Shown here: one piece after another, positions 1 through 10,718 of the stretch
Layout: every line of letters starts with the position of its first letter
How positions within the stretch are numbered: the stretch's first letter is position 1
Assembly: GCA_033439265.1 (NCBI GenBank)
Contig: JAVTVX010000031.1
Span: forward strand, 11,951,501 to 12,015,500
Origin: Dillenia suffruticosa
Taxonomy: Eukaryota; Streptophyta; Magnoliopsida; Dilleniales; Dilleniaceae
Direction: 5' to 3'
Length of the DNA stretch: 64,000 nt
Notes under the pieces: model-generated
Databases searched by the model: none
What the model saw: only the letters and a program-made list of their open reading frames with translations
What the model was told of the DNA's origin: nothing
Program-made: the position numbers and the translations under genes

Positions 1-1060
1 AAGTGCTCGATGCCGATCTAGACAGACTTGGTTTCGAAAATGCACTTGAGGAAGAGCTACCTCTTGTTACCTTAGAAAGTTGCAGACAAACATAGCTTCG
101 AATGTCTTGAAGCTGGTCATCCTTGAGCTGTACCATTTCCCATGCCCTCATGAGTGATTTAGGGCATTGGAGCTTGACTTCAATAGCCAACTCACGCTTG
201 AGCCCTCCAACAAATGATCCAACCAATGCTTGCTCGGGGCAATCAACTCTTGTGGAAATTTTCTCAAATTCTCTTTCATATTCCCTTAAGAAAGATGTTT
301 GCCCTAGCCGGGTAAGAGCAACATTGCAATCCACATATTTGATGTCTTCAAATCACTTGGTGAACTCATTGTAAAGCTGTGACCATAAGATTCTCCTTTG
401 GTGTGCATTACACCTTTCCTTAAGCAATTGAAATCAAAGTTTAGCTTCAATTTCAAGATAAAAGCTTGCAATGTGTACCTTCTCATACTTGTCAACCGGG
501 TAGTAGCTAAAATAAGTTTTAGATTTTGCAATCCATGTGCTCGGATCACCATCCTTGAAGGTAGGAAACTCTAAGTGGGGTTGGACAGCCCTTTATCACC
601 TATCCCCTCTTTGTTTGGGGGACTATAGGCGTTGTGAGCAACCTTTCATCTCCATCTTGCATAGCCCTTCACTTCACTTTTACTAGAGGCTAAATCAAAG
701 TTCTCTTCTTCGACATCGGGGCATTCGGGTGATAGAGTTAGATCTTGTGTAACTTGTATAGGAACTTCCTCCCAGTTGGAGGCTTGCTGGCTGCTAGAGT
801 GGTGGGGTTCTCAGCTTCCTCTTATTTCAGGTTGCCTTGTCACTTGTATGTCCTAGAGCATGGTGGTGATGGTGGCCAAGTTTTGCTCAAGTTAGATAAG
901 ATGTTGGTCAGCCACTCACCTAGCTATCTGGTCTGCTTCAAGCTCAGTCTCAAGGGCCTCAATTCTTTCTCTTTGAGTAGGGATCTTTTCGACCATTGTG
1001 ATGGTTGAACATAGAAATGGAATAGATGTAATGTCTCTCAATGAAAACACTAATTTGTTG
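1..1060 (-). pseudogene. Ty3/gypsy gag remnant (element A), broken
   Basis: Minus-strand translation, spread over several frames, gives a retrotransposon gag protein. It has a leader of the type 'EQNLATI', then a core with recognisable pieces such as DKYEKVHIASFYL, EYEREFEKIS and the tail MRAWEMVQLKDDQL. The same protein recurs at 50537-51372 on the same strand, which confirms the reading and its direction. Gag coats the element RNA in cytoplasmic particles. Frameshifts and stops break the frame, for example around 304-360, and the window begins inside the gene before any zinc knuckle, so the 3' part lies outside. The leader meets the LTR near 1060, where the sequence GGGGACCCGGGAC resembles the usual end of such LTRs. 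Family and strand are secure; the sub-lineage is not. Confidence 0.75.
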
Positions 1061-2960
1061 GGGACCCGGGACTAGGGTCAGCTGAGAGCACCTCTTGAGC
1101 TTCAGTTGAGGGTTAGGTTGGTGGAAGGGTTGTCTTGTATGGTGGAATGCACCTTCTTTGTAACACCTATGTCACACGAAAGATGGTGGCTTGTAATGTA
1201 TTGAGATTGGTTGAAGGGACTTGAATACGGCCTGTTAGGGAAGAATCGTAAGCCTCACTACTTTGCACCAAAAGAATTACTCAAATGGTGGTGTAACTTA
1301 AAGAATCAGTAGCTTCCTTAAACACCTAAGAACTCCCTTGCTCACAAATGAAGAGAAAACTTGAATGTTGTTGCTCAAATAGATGCCTTATAAACACCAC
1401 TAAAAAACGGACTTTCAGTAATGGAAAAATCTATCGCTGAAAGTCCATTTGCCTGTCGTTGAAGGGTATTAGCGACGGATTTTTTCTGTTGCTAAATCCA
1501 TTGGTTATAATGATCCTGCTAAATATCAGCGACAGATTTTTTTTCCGTTACTAATATCAACAATGGAGTAACGATGGAAAAAATTCATCGCTGATAATTA
1601 ACGATGGAAAAAAAATCCGTTGCTGAAAAAAAAATATGAAAAAAATTTGGAAAAAAATCAGTGACGGAAAAAATTCCGTCGCTGATTTTTGAGCTCTCAG
1701 GCACGTCCCCACGTACTCTGCCATGTGGCACCCACCCACACACCCGCCCATGTGCTGACTTGCTTTATTATGCATAAAATTCGTTCGGCCACGTCCGATG
1801 AGCCTCGAACCTGGGCACAAACAAAAACCATAGAACTCCACAACCACCACAGCACCTTAGATTCTCTTACCTTTTTTTTCACTTGTTATCTTCATCACAC
1901 TGTTTTTAATAATGAAATAATTTAAAATGATTTTTTATTATAAAATAATAATAATAAAATATTACAAAAAGGAAATAATAAAATGATATTTATTATAAAA
2001 TAATAATTTAAAATAAAATATTACAAAATTTTTAAAAAATAAAATAATATTATTTTTCACAAAAAATAAAAAGAAAAGGAAAAAGAATTATTAAATAAAA
2101 AATTAAAAATTAAAAAAAAAATTAAAAAATCCGTCAGTAATCCGTCGCTAAAATTTCTGTCGATAATCCGTCACTAAAATTTATGTCACTAATCCGTCAC
2201 TAATTTTTTCGTCGCTGATAGCTATATTTATTTATTATTTTTTTTTACCCTTCACAACTATACCGATATATTAGCAACGGAAATTTTTCGTCTCTAAAAA
2301 TTCCGTCGATAATTCGATACTGATACGTTTTACAGATTTTTTTTTTACTATGGACCACTACACAACGGATTAGCGACCGAAATATTTCCGTCGCTAATTA
2401 ATCGCTAATTTCTCGGTATTCAATTCGACATTAATCCGCTATTATTATCGACAGATTTTTTTCTATCGGTAATTTTCTGTCACTGATAGCGTGCTTTATT
2501 ACAGTGAAAGCTTTTAGACCGGGCTATTTATAGGCTTAGGGGAGGAAAGATCTAAAACCATATTATTTATGAGCTTCTCTTGCTTTTGGGCATGGCCCTC
2601 TTGAGAGTGCTTGGGCTCCCGTATGCTTGTGGGCTCGGTCTTAGAGTTAAGGGCCTTGGTGTGCCCAAAGATGTCCTCTCAGGGCTTTAAGTGCTTGGTT
2701 TTGTTGGGTCTTGAGGTTGTGGAGCTTGATTTGCCAATGATGTCTGCATGTACTGCATCATCTAAGGATTTGGGTTCTTTTGGTTTTGGGCTGCCTTCTT
2801 GAACTTAGTCTCTCCTTGGTGTGTCTCATAGCACCTTGGCCAAGTGCTCGAGTCTTCACGAGCCCCCAATGCTTTCTCCTGTGCATGCCTTACTGTGGAA
2901 CACTTGGCTCTATCTCGTGCATCGTACAAGGCCTTCTTCAAGTCTGCAACCAAAAAAAGG
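1061..2960 (-). mobile_element. LTR of gypsy element A, split by a CACTA insertion
   Basis: The stretch outside the gag leader matches the corresponding part of element B at 51640-52240. Both carry CTCAAAT(A/G)GATG, then CTATTTATAGGCT (a TATA-like motif on either strand), then runs of GGGCTTG/GAGCTTG-type words. The homology continues on both sides of 1395-2506, so that segment is a later insertion. The outer end is not clearly defined; I place it near 2960 where the GC-richer LTR text stops. No coding capacity. Confidence 0.55.
1395..2506. mobile_element. non-autonomous CACTA (En/Spm-type) element
   Basis: The left end CACCACTAAAAAACGG and the inverted right end CACTGTAATAAAGCAC form an imperfect terminal inverted repeat. 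Both then reach TCAGT at the same offset (bases 21-25). A 3-bp target duplication AAA flanks it (1392-1394 and 2507-2509), and the host LTR text resumes on both sides. Subterminal regions are full of short repeats of the form CCGTCGCTAAT/GTCGCTGAT in both orientations, the binding-site pattern typical of CACTA elements. The left end also closely matches the terminus of the larger CACTA element at 40259. No transposase is present; the middle is AT-rich. It would depend on an autonomous relative for movement. Confidence 0.8.
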
Positions 2961-3104
2961 GCGCGCCCTCATGTGACCCAATCCTAGAAAATCATGAAAT
3001 TCTAAAGAAAAAAAAAACGTTAAATTCATAGCCTATTTGTCTCTATCATTTTGAGCCATTAAAGGAAAAATTGGGCATTATGGTTGAAGCACAAAACATA
3101 GCAC

Positions 3105-3290
3105 CGTTCTTGTAACGACGGTCAAATGGTAAAAATTTTCATTCAAGTGTCTTTCTTGAGATTGGTGTAGTGTTCGAACCCTCGTACATGTATTTTTATA
3201 GTTTTCGCAACTCCTATGTAACCTAGAAAAATAAATAAATAAATAAATGAAAAATAAATAAATAAATAAATAAACATAGGTCTAACTATG
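3105..3290 (+). mobile_element. possible tRNA-derived SINE with AAAT tail
   Basis: A box-A-like GGTCAAATGGTAA near 3119 and a box-B-like GTGTTCGAACCCT near 3172 are spaced as in an internal RNA polymerase III promoter. The segment ends in (AAAT)n at about 3230-3282. The word AAACATAG occurs just before the head and just after the tail and could be a target duplication. No second copy was found in the window, so this is tentative. Confidence 0.35.
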
Positions 3291-5052
3291 CTAGCTCAAA
3301 GGACCGGTATACTCCACTCCGCTTGCTAACCTCAGTGATTTTTAACAAGATCAACTAACCAGAACTTCGTTCTTCTTCCATGGCAAAAACACCCAAACCT
3401 ACAATGTAAGATTTCTCCGTGTTTCTCACACTCCCTCTAATAGAGAATTTGCTCTCTTTCTCTAGAGAGAATTTTCATTTTTTTTTTCCTTGAAAAAAGA
3501 GAATTTTCTATTCTATTATTCTCAATTGAAAAATCTGGGTTTATAAGGAAAGTAGGACTACTCCTACTTGACCAGAGAATTATCCGGATAATGAGCACTA
3601 ACTATTTTAAATTTATCTGAAATTCAAGTAATTATTTCAGATTGTTAAATATCATGTATCATCACTAATTAATTAATTACTTGGGTGGGTTCATGGATCT
3701 TGGGTCGGGCCATCAAGGACACCCCATAATCCAATTTACTCGATATTGACAATTACAATTTTTTTTTTTAATTCAAGGTTTATAGAAATGATTATTACCG
3801 GATGGTGTTAATATAGTGCTGGGAATTTTGATTTGTGTTCAAAAAAGTCTTTTCATTCCTCCTTTTCTTTGATCAACGTAGTTAGATTAACATCTCTGCG
3901 ACCTAATTTATATTCTTCATAAAGTTTACTAGGAAAATAGCTGGTTTTCTTGTTGGCTTAAAAATACGTTTGCAAACATATTAAAGATTATTTATTTTTA
4001 AACTCAAGTGGTTTCGTTACACCATGATGATTTTAAGAAGGAATATTAAGAAAATACTAAGTACCTCAATAAATTAGTAATATTTTATTTGAGTTTTTTT
4101 TTTTTTCAATTTTTATATGTCTATATTTATAATAGCAATAGTTTAACTGAAACAATATTTCATTAGTCCATAATGATAGATAAAGCTTAACGATCGAACT
4201 AAACACAGAGAATTTAATTATGGTGGCCCCTAATTTTAGTTTTGATGTTTCATTAGATATAATTTTAATTTCGATGAAGTCTAATTTATAATATAAAAAT
4301 TTTGTTATTGCATAGATAGAGCTAAACTTTTGAACGTAAAAGAAGAATAAAATGTTGTACACAGTTGGTTCTTTCAATGAGCCATGTGCTGCAAAAGCAC
4401 AAAATCATAATTTAATTATGTTAATTATTCCTTTTTATTTGTAAAATCATTAATATATCTTTTTGGGATACAGTTACAGGAGATAGAACAACCGAGAATT
4501 CTCATAAATCATGAACCTTGGGTTCACATATTTCTCCTATAAAATTCAAGGAAAGGTGCCTGCAAAAGACCATAATAAATTGTGACAGCCTTATTATTAA
4601 CATTGATTCCCTTTAAAGTGTGTTCCCTTTTTAATTAGTTATTATATATAAAAGTATATAATAAAGAATTTCAACGTTACGGATGGATAATTAGTCTAAT
4701 AAGTAAAGGTATCAGGATATTAATTTTTTTAATCGAATTTCATATTCAAAAATTAGAACTGGAAAAAATTACGTTGGGAGAGCTCCTTATAATTTGGATC
4801 TGATAATATTTAAATCGAATTATTAAAAATATGAATTTAAGATCCGTCGGTAAAAAAAATAAAAATCAATATTAGTTTCAAAAGTTAGAATCAAACAATC
4901 AGTCAAGTCAATGCGTAGTTAAAATTAAAAAAAAAATGCAAAATAAAAGTCCATTAGCATTAATAATAATTCTCCAAAGCATTTACACAAGGTGGCTAAT
5001 CAAAAGATCCGGCGGGCTACAAGGAACTAGACCAAAGCAAAATATGTTTTGG

Positions 5053-5055
<3 letters not shown>
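3291..5055. other. intergenic, no gene seen
   Basis: AT-rich sequence with homopolymer runs and no open frame that looks coding on either strand. The 103-codon minus-strand frame at 4066-4377 is low-complexity (Ile/Lys/Phe/Tyr-rich) and is judged chance. Confidence 0.5.

Positions 5056-5084
<29 letters not shown>
5056..5084. repeat. (CT)n microsatellite
   Basis: Uninterrupted CT dinucleotides lying immediately downstream of, and touching, the stop codon of the minus-strand gene at 5083-5793. Confidence 0.9.
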
Positions 5085-5085
<1 letters not shown>

Positions 5086-5793
5086 GTTTTCTCCAAAATT
5101 TTGGATTTCTTGAAGCCTAATTTGTCTATTAAAATTTTGGATAAACTCTTCAACTCTCCTGTTCAGTTCTTCATCGCTCATGTCTGAATATTCCTCTTCG
5201 TCAACTTCATTCTCTGCCCTCTGAGTCTCTAACAAGCAAATCTCAATTTTATCGTCGTTAGTAATATTAAACTTACTATGATCATGTTCATGACATGTTT
5301 CTTGTTCCTCCTTGTTTGTGTCAATAGATTCATCACAAGCTTTTTCAATGAGTTGCAAAGCCATTTCTTTGCTTAACTCACCATGCTTCACTGCGTCACT
5401 TTTGATGACAATTTTGATCTCTCTCTTCGTTTGAACTTCATCATTAGCATCACTTATTTCTAATTGTTTATTCTTATGCAAAGTTTGATCAATCTCTACT
5501 TTTTGGGCAACTTCTTGGGGTCGAGAAATGATCAAGGGCTCATCGTAGGAGTTCTCATCATCTTCATTTGATGAAGAGAAGGCACCGGAATCAACGGCGA
5601 TGATGATGACGAGAGCATTAGAAATAAGAAACCAAAACTTACTGTTCTTAAAGAGAGTGTTGGGAGAAAAGTTGAATACATAGAAGATGGATATGTAGAT
5701 CAAGATAGAGAGAACAAAGGCCGAAAATGGGACTCCCTTAACATTTTGTTGAGTGCTCGGATGACCTATGATCCTTATTTGGAGCTTGGCCAT
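5083..5793 (-). CDS. membrane protein with C-terminal DUF761/DUF4408-type motif
   Basis: An intact 236-residue single-exon gene of unknown biochemical function. Residues about 22-42 (SAFVLSILIYISIFYVF) and 53-68 (FWFLISNALVIIIAV) are two hydrophobic segments. They are followed by SGAFSSS, a long acidic and Lys-rich hydrophilic middle (about 70-195), and a C-terminal motif SDEELNRRVEEFIQNFNRQIRLQ-like (written here in part: SDEELNRRVEEFI at about 206-218, then RQIRLQ). This layout is familiar from plant-specific proteins of the DUF4408/DUF761 class, which end in a related EEFIxxFxxQxRLQ motif; I give no firmer name. The start is the first Met after a TATA box about 130 bp upstream, and the N-terminus MAKLQIRIIG is not a classical signal peptide. 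Probable location is an endomembrane, with the tail in the cytosol. No frame damage is seen, and it is one of the few clean genes in the window. Confidence 0.75.
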
Positions 5794-5921
5794 TTCTTTT
5801 TTCTCCTTTTTGGGTGAAGAAAGAAGGAAGAAGACGTTGAGAGGCTTTGTGGGGTTTGCAAGAGCATATGAATTTTTGGATGTGCGTAGCTGGTTTGGTG
5901 AGTGAGTACCAAATTGAGAGG

Positions 5922-5930
5922 ATTTATATA
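5922..5930 (-). promoter_or_regulatory. TATA box for the 5083-5793 gene
   Basis: TATATAAAT on the minus strand, about 130 bp upstream of the ATG, within CCCCCTATATAAATCC. The position suits a plant core promoter with a leader of about 100 nt. Confidence 0.6.
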
Positions 5931-6209
5931 GGGGGTTTGGTGGGGAAAATGATACGCATGCGAGTGTTGGGGAAATAATTGAATCTATGAAGTTACATTT
6001 GCACCCTTTGTTTTTGTTTTAGCCAGTACGCATAGTCTATTGCAAATTTTGATAGCATCGAGAACCTTCGACCTTAAATAGGAGTCTGGGACCATTCCAA
6101 CTGTCACCTATTGAATTATTTTGATTTTTCTTTTTTCTAAAAAAATCCTAAATAAGAACACTAAGAATTAGCATTATTATTTATTTCGACTGACGTTGTA
6201 GGAAACTAC

Positions 6210-6678
6210 TAGACATGTAACCGGGCCGGGCCGGGCCCGGCCCGGTCCGGTTCAAGGGCGGTTCCAGGAACCGCGAGCCGGGCTGGCTGCGGTTCCTAGG
6301 TCAGTCCGGGCCGGGCCGGGCCGGTTCCAAAATTTTTTTTGCTTGAACCGGCCCGGCCCGCTGAACCGGAACCTGCGGGCCGGTTCACACCGGGCCGGGC
6401 CGGTTTGGCCAAACAAGGAGGGGGAAAATTTTTTTAAAAATTCAAAAAAAAAAAGGGATCAAAGAGAGGTTGGAACCGGCCGGGCCGGGCCGGTTCCATA
6501 TCCGTGCCGGTTCCGGGCCGGTTCACGGTTCCAAAAACCCTTGAACCGGCCCGGGCCGCTACAGTACCCAGTTCGGTCCGGTTCGGGTTACTGTAGCATC
6601 GGGCCGGTTCACGTGTCGGGCTTTTTCCGGGCCGGCCGGGCCGGTTTTCAGGCCCAAACCGGCCCGGGTTCTTCTCTA
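6210..6678. mobile_element. GC-rich hAT-like MITE with 8-bp target duplication
   Basis: The 8-bp word GAAACTAC flanks the element exactly (6202-6209 and 6679-6686), the duplication size made by hAT transposases. The ends TAGACATGTAACCGGGCCGG and, inverted, TAGAGAAGAACCCGGGCCGG match at 15 of 20 positions. The interior is almost entirely permutations of GGCCGGTTC/GAACCGGCCC, a striking island of G+C in an AT-rich region. The open frames across it (for example 6343-6795) are periodic Arg/Pro/Gly strings produced by this repeat and not genes. Similar but decayed wording occurs at 16828-16990. Confidence 0.75.
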
Positions 6679-6853
6679 GAAACTACCCCTGTTATAAACT
6701 TACTTTGGATTTTATATATTATTTTTAAAAATATGTCGTATATTAAATATAAAACAATTAATGATTTAATCGTGGGAAGATTTTGTGGTACATGACTGTC
6801 CCATCCCATGAGCAAAGATACGAGAATATAATAATGAAATTTAATATACCAAC

Positions 6854-7057
6854 GTGGTTGATTCAATTGAATGTGTGGTTGAATTTTTTTAAACATGACT
6901 GAATTTCGACTTTCACTGGGAATATCAGACCCTCATGTGTATGGAATATTCCCTATTGGAAGACTCACTCTCTGAAAGAAGCCACTATAGCGGTCGGTTT
7001 AGATAAGTCGAGACGAAATCTCGAATACCGAACGGTGTCTAAAATATGGTATTAACA
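6854..7057 (+). mobile_element. tRNA-derived SINE, copy A
   Basis: Aligns along its whole length with the inverted copy at 19509-19733. The head is GTGGTTGATTCAATTG with box B ACTGAATTTCGACTTTC, then the body CCCTCATGTGTATGGA, GCCACTATAGCGGTCGGT, ATACCGAACGGTGTC and the end ATATGGTA. The head has the GG(T)TGGCTCAACTGG/GAGGTTCGATTTC pattern of a tRNA-like polymerase III promoter, better preserved in copy B. This copy is more AT-shifted (CpG and CpA decay), so it is the older insertion. Confidence 0.75.
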
Positions 7058-10000
7058 AAAATAGTAATGAAATTCAAAATAAGAAAAATATTGTCTTTTG
7101 TTGGTATATTATCTGATTACTACGCATACTTTGCCCACTTAATCAATTCTAGTTTTAGAAGAAACCTTTCTAATCGTGTCATATATTGTTCTAAATCTAG
7201 AATCAGATGATCTCTTTATGACTTCTAAACACAAGATGAATAGTTAATAACTAAAATCTTAGGATTAGGATAAATTCTTGGGCAAGTGTAACCAAAATTA
7301 TGTGAACCCCAGCTTAGATTTGGGGTTGGAGCAACATTTGTCATGCCACGGCATTGCATTTGGATTTAATATTGTATAAAAGCCATAGATTAAAATAATT
7401 ATTATGCTATTGTCATGTACTACTCTATCAAATTATTAGGATTTTGTTGAAGATCTTACACGTGACAATGACACAGAGATGTCAGCAGGTATCTTATGAT
7501 AACAAGAATACTAAACCTTTTTAATTAAATTTTAAATTGAAATCTTAAAATTAAAATAAAAAATAAAAAAATTAGGTAATGAGAGAATTTATCAATTAAT
7601 ATATCGGACGGTTAAATCGAGTTAAATTAGTTAAAACCAATAAATTAATTATCAAATATTGATTATTAAAATAGAATAAAATTACAGAGAAGCCCTTGAA
7701 AATTGTACTTGTTGGCATCATGTTTTTACAAAATAATAGTCACTCCGAGTATTTTAAGAGGTTAGACAAATTTAATTTATTGCTATGAAATTAGAACTTT
7801 AAGAACAAAATTCAATGGAAAGTTGTTATTTTCCGTTTTCCAAATTGCTTCATAATTTTTAAATAAAATTTTGGGATTTTTGATCTCTTCAACCCAACTT
7901 CGAAAAAGAGGAGAAAACCAAGGAAGGAACAATAAACTTCGAAAAAGATGAGAAAACCAAGAAAGGAACAATAAGAGTAAAGGCAATAAGGAACAAAGGT
8001 GTTTCCCACTTTTTATGTCTAAAAGCCTAAGAGAAGACAGGAATCCAATAAATGAGAAGCCATATCACCAATTAGGAAACATCAAAATAAGACGTGGCAA
8101 CTAGAGAGTATAGGACTTTTTTTTTATGATTAACTTTATTTCATTTTCAATTTTTTTCACCTGTCTTAACAGGTTCGTGACTCAAGTCACAATCCACACA
8201 TTACTGCCCCAAGACTTTTTATCCTATGCGGTTTCCTCCACCATGCATGCGATCTATCATCTCTTGAAGGACTTTGGTTGACTTTTCCACGTGGCATATT
8301 CCAATTGGTGGTCCTAAATAATACGTGTCTTCTGTCGTACATGCAAACAGCACCGAGCACACCTAGAAAAATCAATTGACCTTTTGAATTGAGCTTATCA
8401 CGTTCACGATTTTCTTTTAAGTCTCTATCCGAAACACCAAAAAACGAAAAGGCAATAATAATAATAATAATAAATACAGATGGGTTCAACTTTTAGAATC
8501 TTTGATTTACAAAAAGTAAAGGGTAATTGAATTTTTCTTGAGAAAAAGAAAATATGATTTTAAATATTTTTTACACAAAATGTAATTAAATATTTCACTT
8601 CTATACAAATGCTTAGCTCTGTTTGAGCTGCTCTTGCTAAGAAAGGTGAAAAATCATAAGCCATTTGTGAAGTTTACCGATTTGTTACCTACAAATTTCT
8701 ATAATATGAATCTTATCTTCTTGTTTATCATAATCCTTTAAAATAATATAATGGAGAAATTGTTAGTGCCATATATATAACCTTGAAAGTTATACTACGA
8801 TTTACGAATACACAGATTTATAACACTCATAAGACTTGAAGAAAGAATGTGACCTTCTCAATAAATTTGTTTGAGTAGGTGGACAACAACAAACTAATCT
8901 TTAATTTTAAATTTTGAGATATTTGATTATTTTAAGGCATTGTTCGGTTAGTCTATGGTTGGTACTATTATATTATTCCTCTCTACTGATATATATCTTA
9001 TTTATTTCGTTTATAATATTTATCATATAAAATTAAAGATATTTTAGAACAAAATAAAAAATCATAAATAAAAAGCAAATTCTTTATTAAAAGACCAAAA
9101 TTGTATCAATAATTCGTCCATAAAAAATTCTACATAATCCCTCGCCTATGCAATTTCTACTCTCCGAAACGCTACATAATTTTTTCATATAATCAAATAA
9201 TATAAAAAACTATAGTCACTATTCCGTTTTGAGAGTTATTGAATTCAATTTAAAAAAAAAAAAGAAATACTTTCAACGTAATTTTTTTAATTTTAATTTT
9301 AAATATAATATTTAATTAAGATATTTAATATTTTTATTCGTTAAATCAAGTATAGATCGCAAGAATCATTGTTTCAAACCCTTGACCAAAACACCACATA
9401 ATGGTTGTTTCAAGAGTCTGTCTCGTTGCGGCTACAAATCTATTTTTTTTTATCTTCCAAAAGAAAAGCCATGCAAAACACTCCCCGGTCTTCGGGCAGA
9501 GAATGATGTGGGTGGGCCTTCACGAAAACACCTCAATTAAATTTTTACTTCCATTATTGATCCATCATTTCTACGAGGATGCCATGATTTGGGTTTGATG
9601 GGGCCCCACCAAACAATTGTATCTGCAAATATGTCCACAATTTGATGGAGCCAACTCGGTATGGATTGGTGGCTACGTGTTGCCAGGCAGCCACAAGAAG
9701 TTGACAATTAAATTGCAAGAAAAATGGTTTTCTTGTTCTTGTCATGGTTGGTCATCATATATTATGTCATTTTTTGCTTACTTTTGCCTAAATTTATCTC
9801 CACCGTCTCCGAAATATTATTACGTTAAATTTATCTTTTTTTTGTTGAAAATTTTGAGATTATCTGTGTGTAAGATAAGATTTGGAAGCTAAAACGTTGG
9901 GGGTGTGGATCATAAGACATTGAGAAAAGCCATTTTGTTTGTTGGATAATTATGATGGTGACATGATCAATCGCATTATTAAGGCCCCTAGTCATGTTTG

Positions 10001-10168
10001 CGGAATAGTAATCCTTTGTTGATTAATTGAATCTCCATAGACAAGAGATTTTCTATTATTAACATAGTAGATGTGCTCTTCTGATCCCTAAGTGAATAGA
10101 CTAGTGATCACAATTCCATTCAATTTTGTGATTCAGAATTCAAATCTCATATAATAAAAAAAAAATAT
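7058..10168. other. intergenic, no gene seen
   Basis: AT-rich sequence. Visible structure is limited to a 38-bp imperfect tandem duplication (AACTTCGAAAAAGA.GAGAAAACCAAG) at about 7898-7975 and an (AAT)n tract near 8455-8472. Short open frames here have no recognisable protein features. Confidence 0.5.
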
Positions 10169-10345
10169 GATCTTCCTAGTTTTCCCCCTTTTCATATGAT
10201 GGTGGAGATTTTAAGACAATGGAGAGAAAACTAACCCAATTTCAATAAAATTAAAAATGTGGTCTTCCTAGTTTTCCCCCTTTTCTTATGATAGCGGAGA
10301 TTTTAGGACAATGGAGAGAAAACTAACCCAATTTCAATTTATCCC
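10169..10345. repeat. 92-bp direct tandem duplication
   Basis: TCTTCCTAGTTTTCCCCCTT starts at 10171 and again at 10263, followed in both by ATGATGGTGGAGATTTTAAGACA-like text and the shared end GGAGAGAAAACTAACCCAAT. Two copies, about 90% alike by eye. No gene. Confidence 0.8.
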
Positions 10346-10627
10346 ACTCTACTAAGCAGATGCAAGTAATGTAAAATTTGCCACCAATTAATCCCACTCT
10401 ATTGCATACGCTTCTCCTTTCTGCTGCTCGCTTCTGTTACAGACAACCCAAAAATAAAAAATAAATAAAAATACCCTCCGCCATAGACAAGCAATTAGGC
10501 TAAAATAGTTTGAAATTTCAATCCTGAAGTCATATAAAATATTTAGACCTAATTTTAAAGTTCATAAAAATTCAAAAAATCTTATTTTGTTGCTATTTAG
10601 TATCACTTATGTCATTTCAAATTATCA

Positions 10628-10718
10628 AAATTTTTTTATATATATGGTAAGACTCAAATTCAAAACTTTTATAAGGGATAGGAAAACAGTATCAGTTAAA
10701 CTATAAGTTGTTGACTCA
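10628..10718 (-). mobile_element. short SINE-like tRNA head, family 2
   Basis: On the minus strand: AACTTATAGTTTAACTGATAC (box-A-like, tRNA TAGCTCAGTTGGTA pattern), then about 35 bp later GTTTTGAATTTGAGTC (box-B-like), then an A-rich tail. The same order occurs at 13554-13655 and 48936-49025, also on the minus strand. Individually weak; the three together make a family. Confidence 0.45.

Noticed and set aside
6343-6795. 150-codon Arg/Pro/Gly-rich open frame
   Set aside because: Periodic translation of the GGCCGGTTC repeat inside the hAT-like element, without start context or domain.
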